Shown: positions 11,605-23,531, numbered from the stretch's first letter. The stretch is 64,000 bases of DNA from Siderastrea radians (GCA_964017195.1 OZ024889.1:59543858-59607857); one strand, 5' to 3'. Notes: generated by a model not told the origin, from the letters alone. Numbers and translations: made by a program.

Positions 11605-14600
11605 CTGCAAAGAAGGAGTTTGGAGGTACTTTTTAAAATCTGACATTAATTGGGGGGGGGGGGGGGTTGGAAGGAAGATGAAGAAGGACGATAGCCCAGG
11701 AGAAAAAGAAGTTAAAACTGCAAGAAAACAATGACATTGTGAGAGAGGGAAGCAAAAAAGAAACAATCAAATAAAAAAGGAAAACTGGCATAATATGTTG
11801 CCATAACAAAATTTAACAGTGGCAGGATCGGAGCTCCTTGGTGGATCCTCAGGAAAGGACAGGATCCAGAGGAAACAAATCAAGTTTTCCAGCTTACCAG
11901 CTTACCAGGGAATAACATAATAATAATAACTTTATTATTTCTATAGTGCAAAAATCCATGCATATATGATCTAATGCGCTTTACATAAATAGTTATCATA
12001 GTATTACAACAATACAACAATTACAACAATTATAATGTACTTATAAAAATTATTCATATATATATATACCTATAAAAAATCGATGTCATTGAAATTGCTT
12101 AAAAACTTAAAAAAATAAATAAATAAAAATAAAGATTAAAAGCCCCCAATACACATTTTGCCCCTGTCTATCTTATATAAAAATCTATGTTAAAAACACT
12201 AAGAACACAAATTATATGCTAATTTAAAAAAATGAGTTTTTAACTGTGACTTAAAATTTTTTAAATTGTCCAAAGTTCTCAAATCACCTGGGAGGGCGTT
12301 CCACAAAGTTGGTGCAGCGGCAAGGAACGCCCTGTCTCCTGTTGTCTTCTTCATTTTGCGTGGCTGATCGAGCAGAAAGTGCTTTGTATTTGAACGAAGC
12401 ATATAAGTTGACTTTGGCTTGAGTCTTATTAACTGACTAATATATGTGGGGGCACTACCATGTATAGCCTTGAATGTGAATAGGGAAGAGGGAAGAGGGA
12501 AGAGGGAAGCAAAAAACAAACAGACAAATAAAAAAGAAAAACTGGCATAATATGTTGCCATAACAAAATTTAACAGTGGCAGGATCGGAGCTCCTTGGTG
12601 GATCCTCAGGAAAGGACAGGATCCAGAGGAAACAAATCAAGTTTTCCAGCTTACCATCCAAATGCCAAGACAACATTGGGCTTTTTAATGTCTTGTATAT
12701 CACCACCCTGAAGTAACATCTTGTTCTCCTCAGCATTATTAGGACTAAAACAAAAACAAAGTAATGTTGTTAGACCTAGTAAAACTTTACATACCAGAAT
12801 ATTCAGTATTCTGACCAAGAAAGATTAATTGGGTTCCACTTTACCATTAAATAAGCGTTTATTTCCTGTCTCAGCAACGGAAAACTTTTATGGCATAATA
12901 ATATTGTGTGGGTCACCCATCCTCCTACCCTGCGAGCAGAGGCCCTTCGATCTTCCTTGATAAGTTTATCTAGGAAGATCGAAGGGCCTCTGTTCACAGG
13001 GTACCATCCTCCAGGTTTACGCTTGCTTCTCTCTGGGTGTATCACATAAAAGAAAGACACTATCTGACATTGGCAACCAGATGTTTATATCTGGCAACGT
13101 TTCAACGGTGAAGGTTTCCTAAAGGTGAATTAGCATAAAAGTGAGCTTGAAGCACTGAACAAGGGACATGGTGAGATCACTTCTGGGAGCCCTTGCAATA
13201 CTCTGTCTTAGCTTATCCTACACCTCTTGTATCACCTCCTTACAAGTGTGGTATTTTAGTTTGTTAAACCTACTCTGTCCTGCAGCAATCCAGCAACACA
13301 ACATGAAGTTTAGCCTTTGTCTCTTGCATAGCTTTTAGCACTTCAGAGGAAGCCATATTTTCATTGTGACGGTAGGAGTCTGTTGCATCCACTGGCATGA
13401 GGTAGCTGTGTCCACCATGTTCAAAACCGTGCCCAGCAAAATAGAACACAGCATATGTGTCTTCAACCAGCAGTCTGCAGAACTGTTGAAGGGCTTCTCT
13501 CATCTCCCGTAGGGTCAGGTTGACTAAAGAAACCACCTACAAAAAGTTGGCACTGTATATTGTGTTGCTCCAGCAAATATCCATACCCCCCTCCTCCAAC
13601 AGAGGGTTTTTTGGTTTGAACCCTCCACCTCTCTGCAAATTCCAGTTTTGACTCATACAATTCTTTGAAAATTTGGACCTTTTGACCCCCCTCCCCCTCC
13701 AAATTTTCAATGACCCTTTGCAGTGGGGGTATGGATATTTTCTGGAACCACACATTTCAACTAAATGTCATCAGTTCGAAAGGTAAGAAGGGTATTTGCT
13801 TTTTGATTTGGCAGTTTTCTCTATACAGTTCTTAGTTATTTTCAGCCATGGGTATAATTTAGTTTCCAGGGTTTGCTATTTTTGGGTAGCAAAAACAGGC
13901 AATCTATGTGGGCCAATTCATCTACTATAAGTAAAATCATGAAAAATATTTTTTATTTAAATGGTTATCATTTTTAAAAGAAAACAAGTCTTTGTCCTTT
14001 GCAGTCCTTCCCTGTACATTACTAAGGGTAAAAGTGTTGCTAGTTTAGGATGTATCAGGGCTTGAAATAATTTCCCGGCTGGCGCCGGTCAAGTTGTCCG
14101 GTCAAACCTTTTTTTGCTCGGACAGAACCCACTCTTGGCCGGACAAATATCCATTACGTCATGTATCTATAAAATTGAAGCTTGCGATCTAGTTGATTCT
14201 CCTGATAATACAAGCTAACTGATGTGAATATACAACAAGAAACACTCACAAGTAGAATCCATATCCACTGTCTGATTTGATACAAATAATCTTTAATAGA
14301 ATGAATAAACTTAAATCTTAAAATGTTTCAGTACTACATCTTATTAAAAGGGGCCGGGGAAATGGTACTAACGGGAAACTCTTCTTTTTTCATTTAGAAT
14401 ACTTGAAAGCGAAAATTTGCAGCCAACTGAAATTTTACAACCACTATTATGAATCATTTATTAAAAGTTCTTGGTCTGGTAGTATCTCATTCTGTCTTTT
14501 TACCCTTTTTATTCACGAACGCCAATAATGTTGAACCTTTAAAAATTTAAAACTGAAGCTCTGCATTAAATGTTTCTTTACAAGCGTAAACGACCGGACA

Positions 14601-16740
14601 AATTGTCCGGCCATCCAAGGATTTGACCTGACAAAACCTATTTTTGACCGGACATTGTCCGTTGACCGGCCGTTATTTCAAGTCCTGATGTATACATTAT
14701 TTCTCCATTCGTATCATGTCACACGAGGTGCCCTTGTGCAAGCTATCTGTTAACATATTCCCCTTTGCCTTTCATCCAGAAAGACAAGTTAACCCTATAT
14801 CCACATGCATATAATCTCCTCTCTGTTCTCCATATATTTTTTATGTTACTAGTTGGGAGAATTTGATTAAACATCAACACATTTTATGTCTGATAACCAT
14901 TTCCCTTATTCTCATGACCTGTATAGTTAATCAACTAGTGATATTGTAAGGAGAAATTAGATGGTTGTCACTCTTGGGGCTTTAAAGGGTTAAGTGTGAG
15001 GTTGTCATTGAGGCTGTAATGTCATCAGGGCCACTTTATTTCAGGATTCACCAACAACCAGCAAATTTTATGTTGCTTTCCTGGGTGGTCATATTCCCAG
15101 GGGGGTACTCCAAGTGTCAAATGACGGGGATGATCGAATGGGGGCAAAAATCAAAACCCAAAAAAATCCCTGGAACAAAAATTAACCTACAAAAAATCCC
15201 ATGCCGAATTTTCGAGCCTTAAAAAATGCCAGAAAAGCTTAAATGATATAACACGAAAAACCCACTAGAAATTAAATGTTTGTGTTTGGTTATATTCATG
15301 ATACCAGCTAATTTTATCTTTTCCTCATCTGGTAGTCATTCTAACAACACTAGGGACACCCAAGAACATCTTCTGTTTCAACAATAACATTATGAATGAC
15401 AACTCTAAACAAGACCACCCGGGCAAGAACAAGTTTGGTTGTACTTTATTCGCAGAACTATGCGGCCGGGATACGCGGGCACTACCACGAATCTTCAGAT
15501 TGTTTTGAATACCCCAAAAATTCCTACTTAAATCAAGCAACCCAAAAAATACTTGCCAAATTTTCCTGCCCAAAAAAATCCCGGAATCAAAAATTTCAAA
15601 CCCCCAAAAAATCCTTCAATTATCCCCGTAACTTGAAATCCGGAGTACCCCCCTGGGGTCATATTACCATAATTTGGAACTTAATGGGAAATTAACTAAA
15701 GGTAAAAAACACAGTACATGCAAACAGTCCATAACAGGGGCCCACACGGCTGGCATAAGTCTGGCAAAAGATAATTTTAAAAAATGGAAGTCTCGTCCTA
15801 ACTTAACTTTTTTCATAAACTTACTTTAAAACCATTCATGTTTAGGAGCCTCCCAGTTAAGTCACAAACATCATTGATGGGATGAAAGAGCTCCCCCAGT
15901 CGCTGGGCATGTTGGTAATCTTTATTTCCAATCAACAGAGCCACCTTGTTTGCAACTGAAAGGAAGTGGATTGAAACAGAATTACTGAAAACGATAACAC
16001 CAGTAAACTTGAAAATTCCTTGTGACACAAGGTCACTACATTCGCCCTTGTCTCTGTTCATGTAACTACTAAAACAAAAGAAAGAATTCCATCGTGCTTT
16101 ACTTGAGTACGTAATAGGATTATTCTTCTAATCTACATTCTCAGGACAAGAAATAAAAGCAGAATCAAATTATAACCAGCCTGTATGCCAAAGTACAGTT
16201 AAATGAAATAAATTAGAGCATGCATGCAATTCCAGGTACAAACCAACACTCTTTTTCCACTGAGCCCAACAACTTTTTCCCAAAAGGCATCACTGATAAA
16301 TGGTACCTACTTCTCTCAGTATCAGCAGGTGCAACATTCCCTCTGGCTGCTTGAACATTCCCTCTGGGTTGAATGGTCACTTGAATGAGCTCTGAGGAGA
16401 TTTCCCCAGTGCTGTTGTACACCTTGCAAAAGTATTCACCTTGATCTTCAGTGGAGACACTGTGTCTTGTCAACTCCCTGAATGTTGCACCTTCAATAGG
16501 AGCATTGTTTTTATACCACTGGAAACTAGGAGCTGGCCTTCCAACGCCGTCACAGTATAATCTTAATCTTGCACCCTGCACTACATGAACTGTGGGCTCT
16601 GATTGACAGGTGATGATAGGGAAGTCTGCAAGACAGGTTAAGCAGGTGGTGAGATTCTGGTTTATGTTGTTTGATCAAGGTCTGTGTTGTTCTATAATTT
16701 TGCCTTCTTAGAGTGCTTTGTCAATGCTTGAGTGTGTGTG

Positions 16741-16809
<69 letters not shown>

Positions 16810-17184
16810 ACAAGCCCCAGAGCTGTGCTGGTAGGGGTGAATGTTATGTCCCAGGCTCCCCTGGCTGCAGGCGAGGGTGCAGACAAAACAACCCCCGGGT
16901 GCTCCTCATTGTGGGTGTGGCTAGAAACTGTGCCAGTTATGTGAGGGTAAAAGTAAAAAACAAATGAGTATTTGTTTTTTTGGATGGGGGGGGGGGAGGG
17001 GCTAAAGTGAGGAGGATTTAAGTCAGTGCTTCCATCTACTTTAATAAATATGGTATCATATTTTAATAGGGAGGGGGTGGGCTAAGTTGTTAGCTTTATG
17101 TTATTTCCTTGTCACTTTATTAACATTTGTGCCCTAGAATTCAGGTTTAAAGCTGCACTCCTAGGGTGGGTTGCAACCATTAGT

Positions 17185-17228
<44 letters not shown>

Positions 17229-19862
17229 CCACCAACATAAACGATCCTTATTGCACCAGGTGTCATGGGAGAACAAAAGCTTTTCACTCTGGGCTGCTAA
17301 TTCCAGCCTCTCTCTATACTGCTTTCTATACTGCTTTCTATACTGCTATAATGTACTTCTCTGCTTTTGCACATGAGCTAAATACTGGTCCGATTAGACA
17401 AGAGTATTGCTTGGCAGGTTGTATACAGGAAAATAAATTCAAAAGGCTTGGGGAAATTAGCTACACCAAGCTTTAAAACCAAATAATGATGCTCATGGGG
17501 GAAAGTATTGGGAGTATCTAGGTGAATGACTGGTCTCGGGTTAGCAATAATCTACCTGAGTTTAAAACCAACCTGAACAACTCTTGTTTGTACTTACCAA
17601 ACTGCTGACAACCAAAGGCACCTTCACTTCCATTGACAATCACTTTAGCCCAACCAGTGAATAACACTCCAACCTGATTTGCTATTCGGCAAACATAAAA
17701 ACCTGCATTTTCTTGAGACACATTTAAAAGTGATAGAGTGTTTGCAGTTTGACCATGGAGTTCCTGTCTCTTTTTAAACCACTGAAAATGCAGAGGTTGT
17801 TGCCCTGATGCTTCACAGTGTATACGAACGTCCTGTCCCTCGGTGGCCACTACTTCTTTTGGAATGTCTTGTTGTAAAACTGGTGCTCCTGCAAAAGAAT
17901 AAAACAGTTACATGTTATATGAAGTAATTATAAAGTAAAGTTTTAAACTTGATTGTCGACTCTCAGTAGTGGAGTTTGTATGATCAGAATGATGCTAAAT
18001 AAGGATAGTTCACCCTTTAAGCCCTAGAAGTGATGAAAATGAAATTTCTCTTTACATAATCACTGCTTGTTCAACATTCAAGTGATGAGAAATTATAAAG
18101 GAAACAATCACCAAGGATAGGATGTCTTGATATTTAGACAAATTCTCCTCACTAGTTCCATACAAAATGCAAGGGGAACAGTTAGGAGAATATGAATTTT
18201 CATACCAGGGCTTCAAGGGTTAACAAAAGGAAAGATAACAGCAACCTCAATCAAACTAAACATGCCTGATCTTTGCAGCAATGACTGCAACTCATTTCCA
18301 GTTGACTCTCGATAACTCAAACCTTGAAGGGAAATCAAGAAAGGTTTGAATTATAAGGAGTTTGAGTTATCCGGGGACGGGATTCCTGTTGACACCACTT
18401 ATCACATGACCCATTTTGACACATTTTGTGTACCAAAACACCAGGAAACTAAAGAAAGCGACACAAAGGACAATTAGACGCTTCAAAACTACAATGCTGC
18501 TCAATTTTTTCGAAAATTGATTGAAAATAAATTCAGTGTTAATGAGTATGTTTTTTCTCATTACACTTTGACAAATGAGGTTCGAGTTACTGAGGGTAAA
18601 ATTATGAAGAAAATGACCTGAAGGGAATAGGAATTCACTTCGAGTTAGCGGGAGGTTCGAGTTACCAAGGGTTCGAGTTATTGAGGGTAAAATTACAGTA
18701 AATGTATAGAGCAAGTCCAAGGGAAATCAATTTTGGTCCAAGGTACACCTGTAGCACAAGCTTCGAGTTACCGAGGGTTCGAGTTGCCGTGAGTCAACTG
18801 TACTTCTGTTGTCAATTCTGACGTTCCAAATAACATCCTAACCCCTCACCCAACAGCAGAGTGGTAGACAAGTTTTTCACAGAGAGTTTTGATCACTGTG
18901 ACTGGATTACATTGTTAAAGTACTTTCTCTGTCATTGAGGTTACCAAACCAACTCAAATGTTCACAATCAGACTGTGTCCATCCAGATAAACGTTAAAAT
19001 GTTTTCTTGCCTACCAGTACTTTGTCCATAATTTTTCTACTTTTGAATGAGGCACATAGCTTATCTAGGAGCTGTAAACCCATATTTCTAGCTGTTAAAG
19101 ATTATGGCCTTAAAATTATTGTGGCTAAACTATAGATTGCCCTGGTCATGCATGATCAACAGAAACACAGGACCCTAATCCCTTTATTTTGTGTAAGTTT
19201 TTCTCCCATAAATTCACGCGAGTCAATATGCAGTTAGAGAGCTGGCTTCAGATAGTTCAATAAAATTTATCCTCAAAAAGAGAGGAAATGTATAAGTTGC
19301 ACTACTCACAACAGCTCACTTTCTCTAAAAGCTCTGTGACTAAACTTTTTCATGAAAATGGGTTGTTCAAATATGAAGGGAAATAATAGGTTTTTATTGA
19401 GTTGAAATGCATGTCTCCAGCCTATAACTCATATTTCATTTATCAGGTGACAATTTTGGCTAAACTAAACTTATATTGATCATTAATATTTTGTTTGTCC
19501 AAAACTGTCACATACAACTGTCAATATAAATCATAAAAGTTTGCAAACTTACTTAAAACATTCAAGATTGTCTGAACACCAGCTGTCCTACCATTCATAG
19601 AAGTGATCCAGTTTACAAGTTCACCAACAGTTCGATTCCTTTGCCCCAAGTCACTTAACAGTTTAATGGTTGGGCTTCCTCCTGGTAGAAGAGTCTCCAT
19701 GGCTAATTTGGAAATGAAAGCTTCATTGTACTGAGGAATGTGAAACCTAATCACATCTTTTACAAGTGATCTCCAGCTGGGCGGGTTACAGGCATCCAAG
19801 ACTCCTGCAATCTTTCTCTTTACATCATCAGGTAGGTCCCTGATGTAACGTACTTCACCCAT
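11474..19862 (-). CDS. MALT1: MALT1-like paracaspase, minus-strand paralogue (exon-spanning)
   Basis: By homology, an arginine-specific cysteine protease and scaffold of the CARD/BCL10/MALT1 complex that feeds NF-kB. Seven coding exons join in phase: 19862-19553, 17888-17598, 16625-16311, 15955-15825, 13536-13274, 12744-12655, 11604-11474 (1,531 nt, about 510 residues). Domains in order: death domain, Ig1, Ig2, caspase-like p20 and start of p10. Catalytic His is in FAGHGFEHGG and Cys in LLDCCR. The aspartates matching human D365 and D462 and the glutamate matching E500, which line the arginine pocket, are kept. The expected Ig3 region is not found. If the last donor is read through, the frame ends at 11391 after 27 more residues, giving 537 residues. 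It could be a truncated but active protease, a gene with an undetected distal exon, or an early pseudogene. It is head-to-head with the plus-strand paralogue. Confidence 0.85.
11745..11899. repeat. Left copy of a ~155-bp duplication flanking a LINE tail
   Basis: Almost the same sequence as 12502-12656: GAGGGAAGCAAAAAA..., ACTGGCATAATATGTTGCC..., ending TTTTCCAGCTTACCA. It includes a second copy of the splice donor used by exon 6 (CTGGTAAGC on the minus strand). Confidence 0.85.
11917..12480 (-). mobile_element. Non-LTR retrotransposon (CR1/L2/Rex-like), 5'-truncated tail
   Basis: The minus-strand frame ending at 12199 encodes the typical last residues of a CR1/L2/Rex-type reverse transcriptase (YISQLIRLKP, then GDRAFLAAAPTLWNALPGDL, then KSQLKTHFF). 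After the stop come an AT-rich 3' region and a short (ATT)n tail near 11920. The upstream coding part is missing, as in target-primed insertions that aborted early. The exact family is not certain. Confidence 0.82.
12502..12656. repeat. Right copy of the ~155-bp duplication
   Basis: Partner of 11745-11899 on the other side of the LINE tail. It reaches exactly into the exon 6 splice donor. Confidence 0.85.
12655..12744 (-). CDS. Paracaspase(-) exon 6
   Basis: 90 nt. The product ends DIKKPNVVLAFG, which aligns with human MALT1 around ALKVTANIVFG. Acceptor TTTTAG, donor TG|GTAAGC. The donor lies at the edge of a long duplicated segment flanking a LINE fragment. Confidence 0.82.
12927..13002. 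mobile_element. Small palindromic element, copy A
   Basis: Arms ACCCTGCGAGCAGAG... and ...CTCTGTTCACAGGGT pair over about 30 bases around a 16-base centre. The same termini bound the element at 62084-62142, so this is a dispersed family rather than a chance hairpin. Confidence 0.75.
13274..13536 (-). CDS. Paracaspase(-) exon 5: p20 catalytic part
   Basis: Begins VVSLVNLT and contains FAGHGFEHGG (catalytic His) and LLDCCR (catalytic Cys preceded by the pocket Asp). Acceptor TTTTTGTAG, donor GA|GTAGGT, phase 2, the same phase as the equivalent plus-strand exon end. Confidence 0.9.
13561..13753. mobile_element. Inverted-repeat element with AAATATCCATACC ends, copy A
   Basis: Starts TGTTGCTCCAGCAAATATCC and ends GGATATTTTCTGGAACCACAC in inverted orientation; the inside is pyrimidine-rich. 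A second copy is at 56145-56351 and half a copy at about 43358-43540. Confidence 0.72.
14056..14687. mobile_element. Fold-back element, CAGGGCTTGAAATA termini
   Basis: Inverted ends CAGGGCTTGAAATAATTTCC and the complement of GGCCGTTATTTCAAGTCCTG, with further GACCGG/CCGGTC repeats inside. ATGTAT flanks it on both sides. No coding capacity. The termini are hAT-like in style, but the flank duplication seen is six bases, not eight. Confidence 0.72.
14788..14992. mobile_element. AT-rich short interspersed repeat, copy 1
   Basis: Contains TAAGGAGAAATTAGATGGTTG and ends in TTAAAGGGTTAA. Related copies occur at 18013-18222 (reverse), 49598-49817 and, partially, near 35535-35690. Ends are palindromic (TTAACCCT/AGGGTTAA), suggesting a MITE. 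Confidence 0.65.
15096..15656. mobile_element. Non-autonomous DNA transposon with 9-bp target duplication
   Basis: Inverted ends CCCAGGGGGGTACTCC and GGAGTACCCCCCTGG bound 561 bases with no coding capacity. GGTCATATT is present directly at both sides (15087-15095 and 15657-15665). A 9-bp duplication is typical of the Mutator superfamily; the family call is inference. Confidence 0.78.
15825..15955 (-). CDS. Paracaspase(-) exon 4: p20 first part
   Basis: Encodes the first p20 strand (KVALLIGNKDY) and the segment HPINDVCDL whose Asp aligns with human D365. Acceptor CTTTCAG, donor AAA|GTAAGT, leaving in phase 0 after GFK. Confidence 0.88.
16311..16625 (-). CDS. Paracaspase(-) exon 3: Ig2 and linker
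   Basis: Second Ig domain with intact Cys pair (RLYCDG, YFCKVY) and Trp (FQWYKN), followed by a short linker with a repeated RGNV. Acceptor TTGCAG, donor GTAGGT, phase 1. No separate linker exon between Ig1 and Ig2 is needed. Confidence 0.87.
16730..16808. repeat. (GT)n microsatellite
   Basis: Nearly perfect GT run of about 75 bases with one GC interruption, in the intron just upstream of Ig2 of the minus-strand gene. Confidence 0.95.
17188..17227. repeat. (ATC)n microsatellite
   Basis: Thirteen or so ATC units in an intron; it accounts for poly-His/poly-Ile open frames there. Confidence 0.93.
17598..17888 (-). CDS. Paracaspase(-) exon 2: Ig1
   Basis: Ig domain with Cys in RIHCEAS, Trp in FQWFKK and Cys in FYVCRI. 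Acceptor TTTTGCAG, donor G|GTAAGTA, phase 1 in and out. Confidence 0.88.
18013..18222. mobile_element. AT-rich short interspersed repeat, copy 2 (reverse)
   Basis: Reverse-orientation relative of 14788-14992 and 49598-49817 (CCCTTTAAGCCCTAG... at the left, GGGCTTCAAGGGTTAAC at the right). Confidence 0.6.
18299..18800. mobile_element. Tigger/pogo-like MITE
   Basis: Terminal inverted repeats CAGTTGACTC(T/A)CG and the complement bound about 500 bases full of GTTCGAGTTA units. TA follows the right end, but the left flank is TC, so the TA duplication is not intact. No transposase. Confidence 0.7.
19553..19862 (-). CDS. Paracaspase(-) exon 1: death domain
   Basis: Encodes an N-terminal death domain of about 100 residues ending in a segment like human MALT1 (GGSPTIKLLSDLGQRNRTV, then ELVNWI). 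Start ATG at 19862. An AG acceptor just upstream (exon edge at about 19880) suggests a separate 5' non-coding exon. Donor is A|GTAAGT, phase 1. Here the death domain is in one exon, unlike the plus-strand paralogue. Confidence 0.88.
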
Positions 19863-20211
19863 TGGATAAAAAGGGACACTCTGAGAATTTCGGGTTGATT
19901 ATGCCCAATTTCAAGGATCTTAGAAAGATAAATAAAATAAAAATAAAAATAAATAAAAAGATAAATAATTTACGGTATTAGGAAATAGGTAAATAAATGT
20001 CCCCTCCCACACAAGATCCTGGGGATCCTAACCAGGAATATAGTACAATGCTAAATTTTGGCATGCTCTTATTGGTTGAAATTGATCATGTGACACAATA
20101 GTGTCTCTCCACAGCAGTTGCCTATCAGTGCATAGTGCCCGTTTTTGGCAATTTTCACTCAAAATTTAGTGTTGTACAATAAAACAACAGAGTCCTTCTG
20201 TCTCAGCCCTA

Positions 20212-20305
20212 TGTGTGATAGGTTCCCTCGGAAATTTGATGTTCAAACTTCATATAAGCATATGTTGTGAACATCAAATTTCCTCAGGCAACCTATCACA
20301 CGACA
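20212..20305. mobile_element. Palindromic MITE-like hairpin
   Basis: TGTGTGATAGGTTCCCTCGG and its near-complement CAGGCAACCTATCACACG flank a 22-base loop; arms of about 35 bases. Confidence 0.68.
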
Positions 20306-21939
20306 GTGCCTTCGAAAGAAGAACTCTATTGTTTAATTAGTGTGGGGGAGGGCGGGGCATGAACCATGAGGAGAACAGGGAGACACAGAGACATCTTTCC
20401 AAGGTAGAAAAGAAAAAGGGTGAAGTGTGATTCCTATTCTTAAAACTTTTTTTGTAATGAGAATTGTGTAAAGAGGTGGAAGCCACGGGGATGGGCAAAC
20501 CAAGGGCAGGGGAAATGGGACAATCAGAACCCCATGTCTTCTTCTACAGAATTCCACAAATGAATAAGAAACTAACCAGAAGTAAGAATAACTCAAGAAA
20601 AAGCTATATATAAGGCCAGTCGGTAACTCACAAAAGTGGTCACGGTCGCTTATGGGAGCAGTTGCTTACAAAAGCTTTTAATCACAGAGTTTCAGTGACA
20701 ATTCAAATGGGGTTTAAAGCGCTGGTCATAACTAGAGCTGGTTGCTTATGAGAGTGGCCACAAGAAGGGCTTCAGTTGTATGTAGAGATTTTGGTGACCA
20801 GTCTAGAACGCAGTTGCAAAATGCAGCTGAACATGGACTGGTATAGGGTAAGGGTTTCAGAGTCCGAGCGCCATATCTTCACCCGATTCACAGAGTCCTC
20901 CTCCTGGGAGGGGTATTCTGTGAGCCTGGCATGAAAAACTTTTCAAAACTACTATCCTATAAGACTTATATAAGCTTATGTAAGCTTATAACGATTAAAG
21001 CTTAAAAATCAATCAAAGAACTAAGTGTTAAGGGCAGTTAAGCCCAACTTACAGTAACAAGTCGAAGTGTATCACCAACGGGGGAATTTTCCTTATATGC
21101 TTGACTTAGCACAAAGTTTAACGCTAGAATTTAAACACTTAGCCGGCCAAGAAGGTGTCAAAAGTGCCCATTTCACAACACACAACAAAATCATCACCGC
21201 TTACTTCTTGATGCCCTTGCTGGCTCGCTTCCAAATAAATAATGGGAAATCTTTGTCTAGCAGAATACCTAGCAGGTGACGTCTTAAAGCCTTCGATTAA
21301 GCAGAAGTCAATTTAAGAAGCGTTACAGAAGCCTTATAGAATTTCAAATTTCCCGTTCCTATCAGTTTTTCCCCGCGCGTGTTCGCGTTTCCTTGTTTTT
21401 GAGCCCGCTATCACTGAGCACTTTTTAAAATGAGAGTATGCTCAGTAGTCGAAGCATAAATAACTTTAGGGTGGGGTGGGAGGATCCACTCCCAGGCTAC
21501 TAGCTCGCTTTTAAACTTAATTTCTTTGCAAAAGAGGTTGAAGTTCTATCATGCAATATCTACCACTTTTTAAATACATTTTGAAACTATAAACATTAGA
21601 CTGTCAGAGGAAACATCCAAAGGAATAGTGTTTGTTTTATTCCCTGGGGTGGGCTGGAGCTGTTTACTACGGTAACTACTTCCGGCGTTTCCAGGAAGAC
21701 GTAATGATCGAGGGGCTTTTCCAACTTTCTATTTTTTGATCAATGACATGCCATTTCGCTTTCTTTTTGAAACTTTGTGTACGTATATACCTTTGAATTC
21801 TTCTAAGGTTTTCATTTGCAAGATTCGTGCCTTCTGAACGTAGGAGTGATCTGAATTGTCATTTGACATTTCATACATCATTTCAGGAGTGAATGGGCGT
21901 ACGTCTTCCTGTGGAAGCTTACAATTTTCCCGCTTTTGT

Positions 21940-22007
21940 CATCGTGCTTTCGACACAACCCTGAAAAAGTGCTTATAGCTTGAAGAAGAAAGAAAAACTG
22001 CTTGAAG
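21940..22007 (+). other. Candidate 5' non-coding exon of paracaspase(+)
   Basis: A GC-richer stretch ends in GAAG|GTGAGTGAG, a strong donor. It could join the CAACAG acceptor before 24281, 15 bases upstream of the coding ATG. The left limit is a guess; transcript data are needed to place the start. Confidence 0.4.
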
Positions 22008-22419
22008 GTGAGTGAGTTAACTCGTATTTTGTTTATTTTTACCGAATCAGCTTACGAGTTGACCTTTGAAATAATATTTGCAGCATGGCCGGACTTGTCC
22101 TGTCCTTTTCGCGCGGGTTTACTACAAACACAAACTAGATTTACTCTTTCCTGTACTTTCAAAAGTATGACATGTTCTAAGACCTCTTCGTGGCAAGTTA
22201 CGATGTCTAGTGATTTGCAAAATGTTTTCTTTGGCTTGAGCCTCCAAATGTTGTGAAAGATCTTGTTTGAGTTTGTAAACGTTGATGAAAAAAAAGAGGG
22301 TTTAGCATGAGCCGACAACATTACATAGAATGAAAATGCTGTGAATTGCGGAAATACAAATGAAATGAAGATGAACTCAATAAATTGGCCTGCTCCCAGT
22401 TATGTATATATACCGGTAT

Positions 22420-22562
22420 GTTGTAGGTTAAAATGAATTTCAGGACAAAATGATTTCAAACTAGTTTGATTTGCATTTTCCTTTGTTTTGAAGTCATTAT
22501 CATCCAACTGAAACAAAGGAGAATAAGAATCAAACTAGTTTGAATTCATTTTAACCTACAAC
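22420..22562. mobile_element. Palindromic MITE
   Basis: Ends GTTGTAGGTTAAAATGAA and its complement TTCATTTTAACCTACAAC, with a second internal inverted pair AAACTAGTTTGA. 143 bases, no coding capacity. Confidence 0.75.
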
Positions 22563-23531
22563 TTTTACATGAATTTTTCACCTTGGTCCCTGCATGGTCA
22601 CTAGCTACTACAATATATACAATACAAAATCCTTTATTTAACGATAATGGTTTTAGCATATAGTAATACTTGTGGGGTTGTGTACTGTCTAATACTAACG
22701 TACCTCTCCTAAGGACTTCCAATCAGCGATCAGAAGGTCGGTGGTTCAAGGCTGGGTCTTTGCGTTGTATCGTGTTGTTGTCTCAGACAAGAAACTTACC
22801 TCCACATTGTCTCTCTCTTAACTCAAGTGTATCACGATTCTTCGTTTCTTTTGAGACAACAATATGAAGATAATTTGAAGTATTTGAAGTTAATTTCACT
22901 GTTCAGTCTTGCTGGCAACATTTTTCTTATAGATTTCAAAATACAACAAACCGACAGTATCAGTAATACAGTCAATTTCCAAATTATTGCTATTGCATGA
23001 TCAAACCAGATTGGGAAAACTTTTTTGCCTTCCATCCTGACCAAAGACTTTTCACACTACTATGGGTGTACCTTAACTGGCATTCTCTCAGACCCTCATT
23101 TTAATACTGTTTGGCAACAGATTAGACATCCAATTAAAGGCTCTTAAATTGTTTGGCACACTATGATCAGTTCAGGAATAGTGATCCTTTCTGGAAGATT
23201 TAGCTGAGCAATCGTGTACTCACTGGCAGGAGCTAGGTGAAATAGATAAAGGGGGACTATTTCATAGCCAAATTTAATATGACTCATCATGTTGGACTTT
23301 ACATGGAGAGATCAGAAAGTCATTGTTTCAAGGCTTGGTCCCTGCATCATGTTGTGTGTTGTTACCTCAAACAAGGAACTATTCTCCATGTTGTCTCCGC
23401 AGGGATGTTATAAATGGGTGCCAGCAAACTGTTAAGTAATCCTAACAAAACTTTGAAGGGTAACCTTGTGATAGACTGACTAGCACCGCACTTGACAAGC
23501 CACCTGCTCAACGTAAGGGATTATACAAAAA

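Noticed and set aside
12803..13060. 85-codon minus-strand frame
   Set aside because: It runs through the palindromic element at 12927-13002 and lacks domain similarity.
16692..17376. Open frames rich in His, Thr, Cys or Val
   Set aside because: Translations of the GT and ATC microsatellites.
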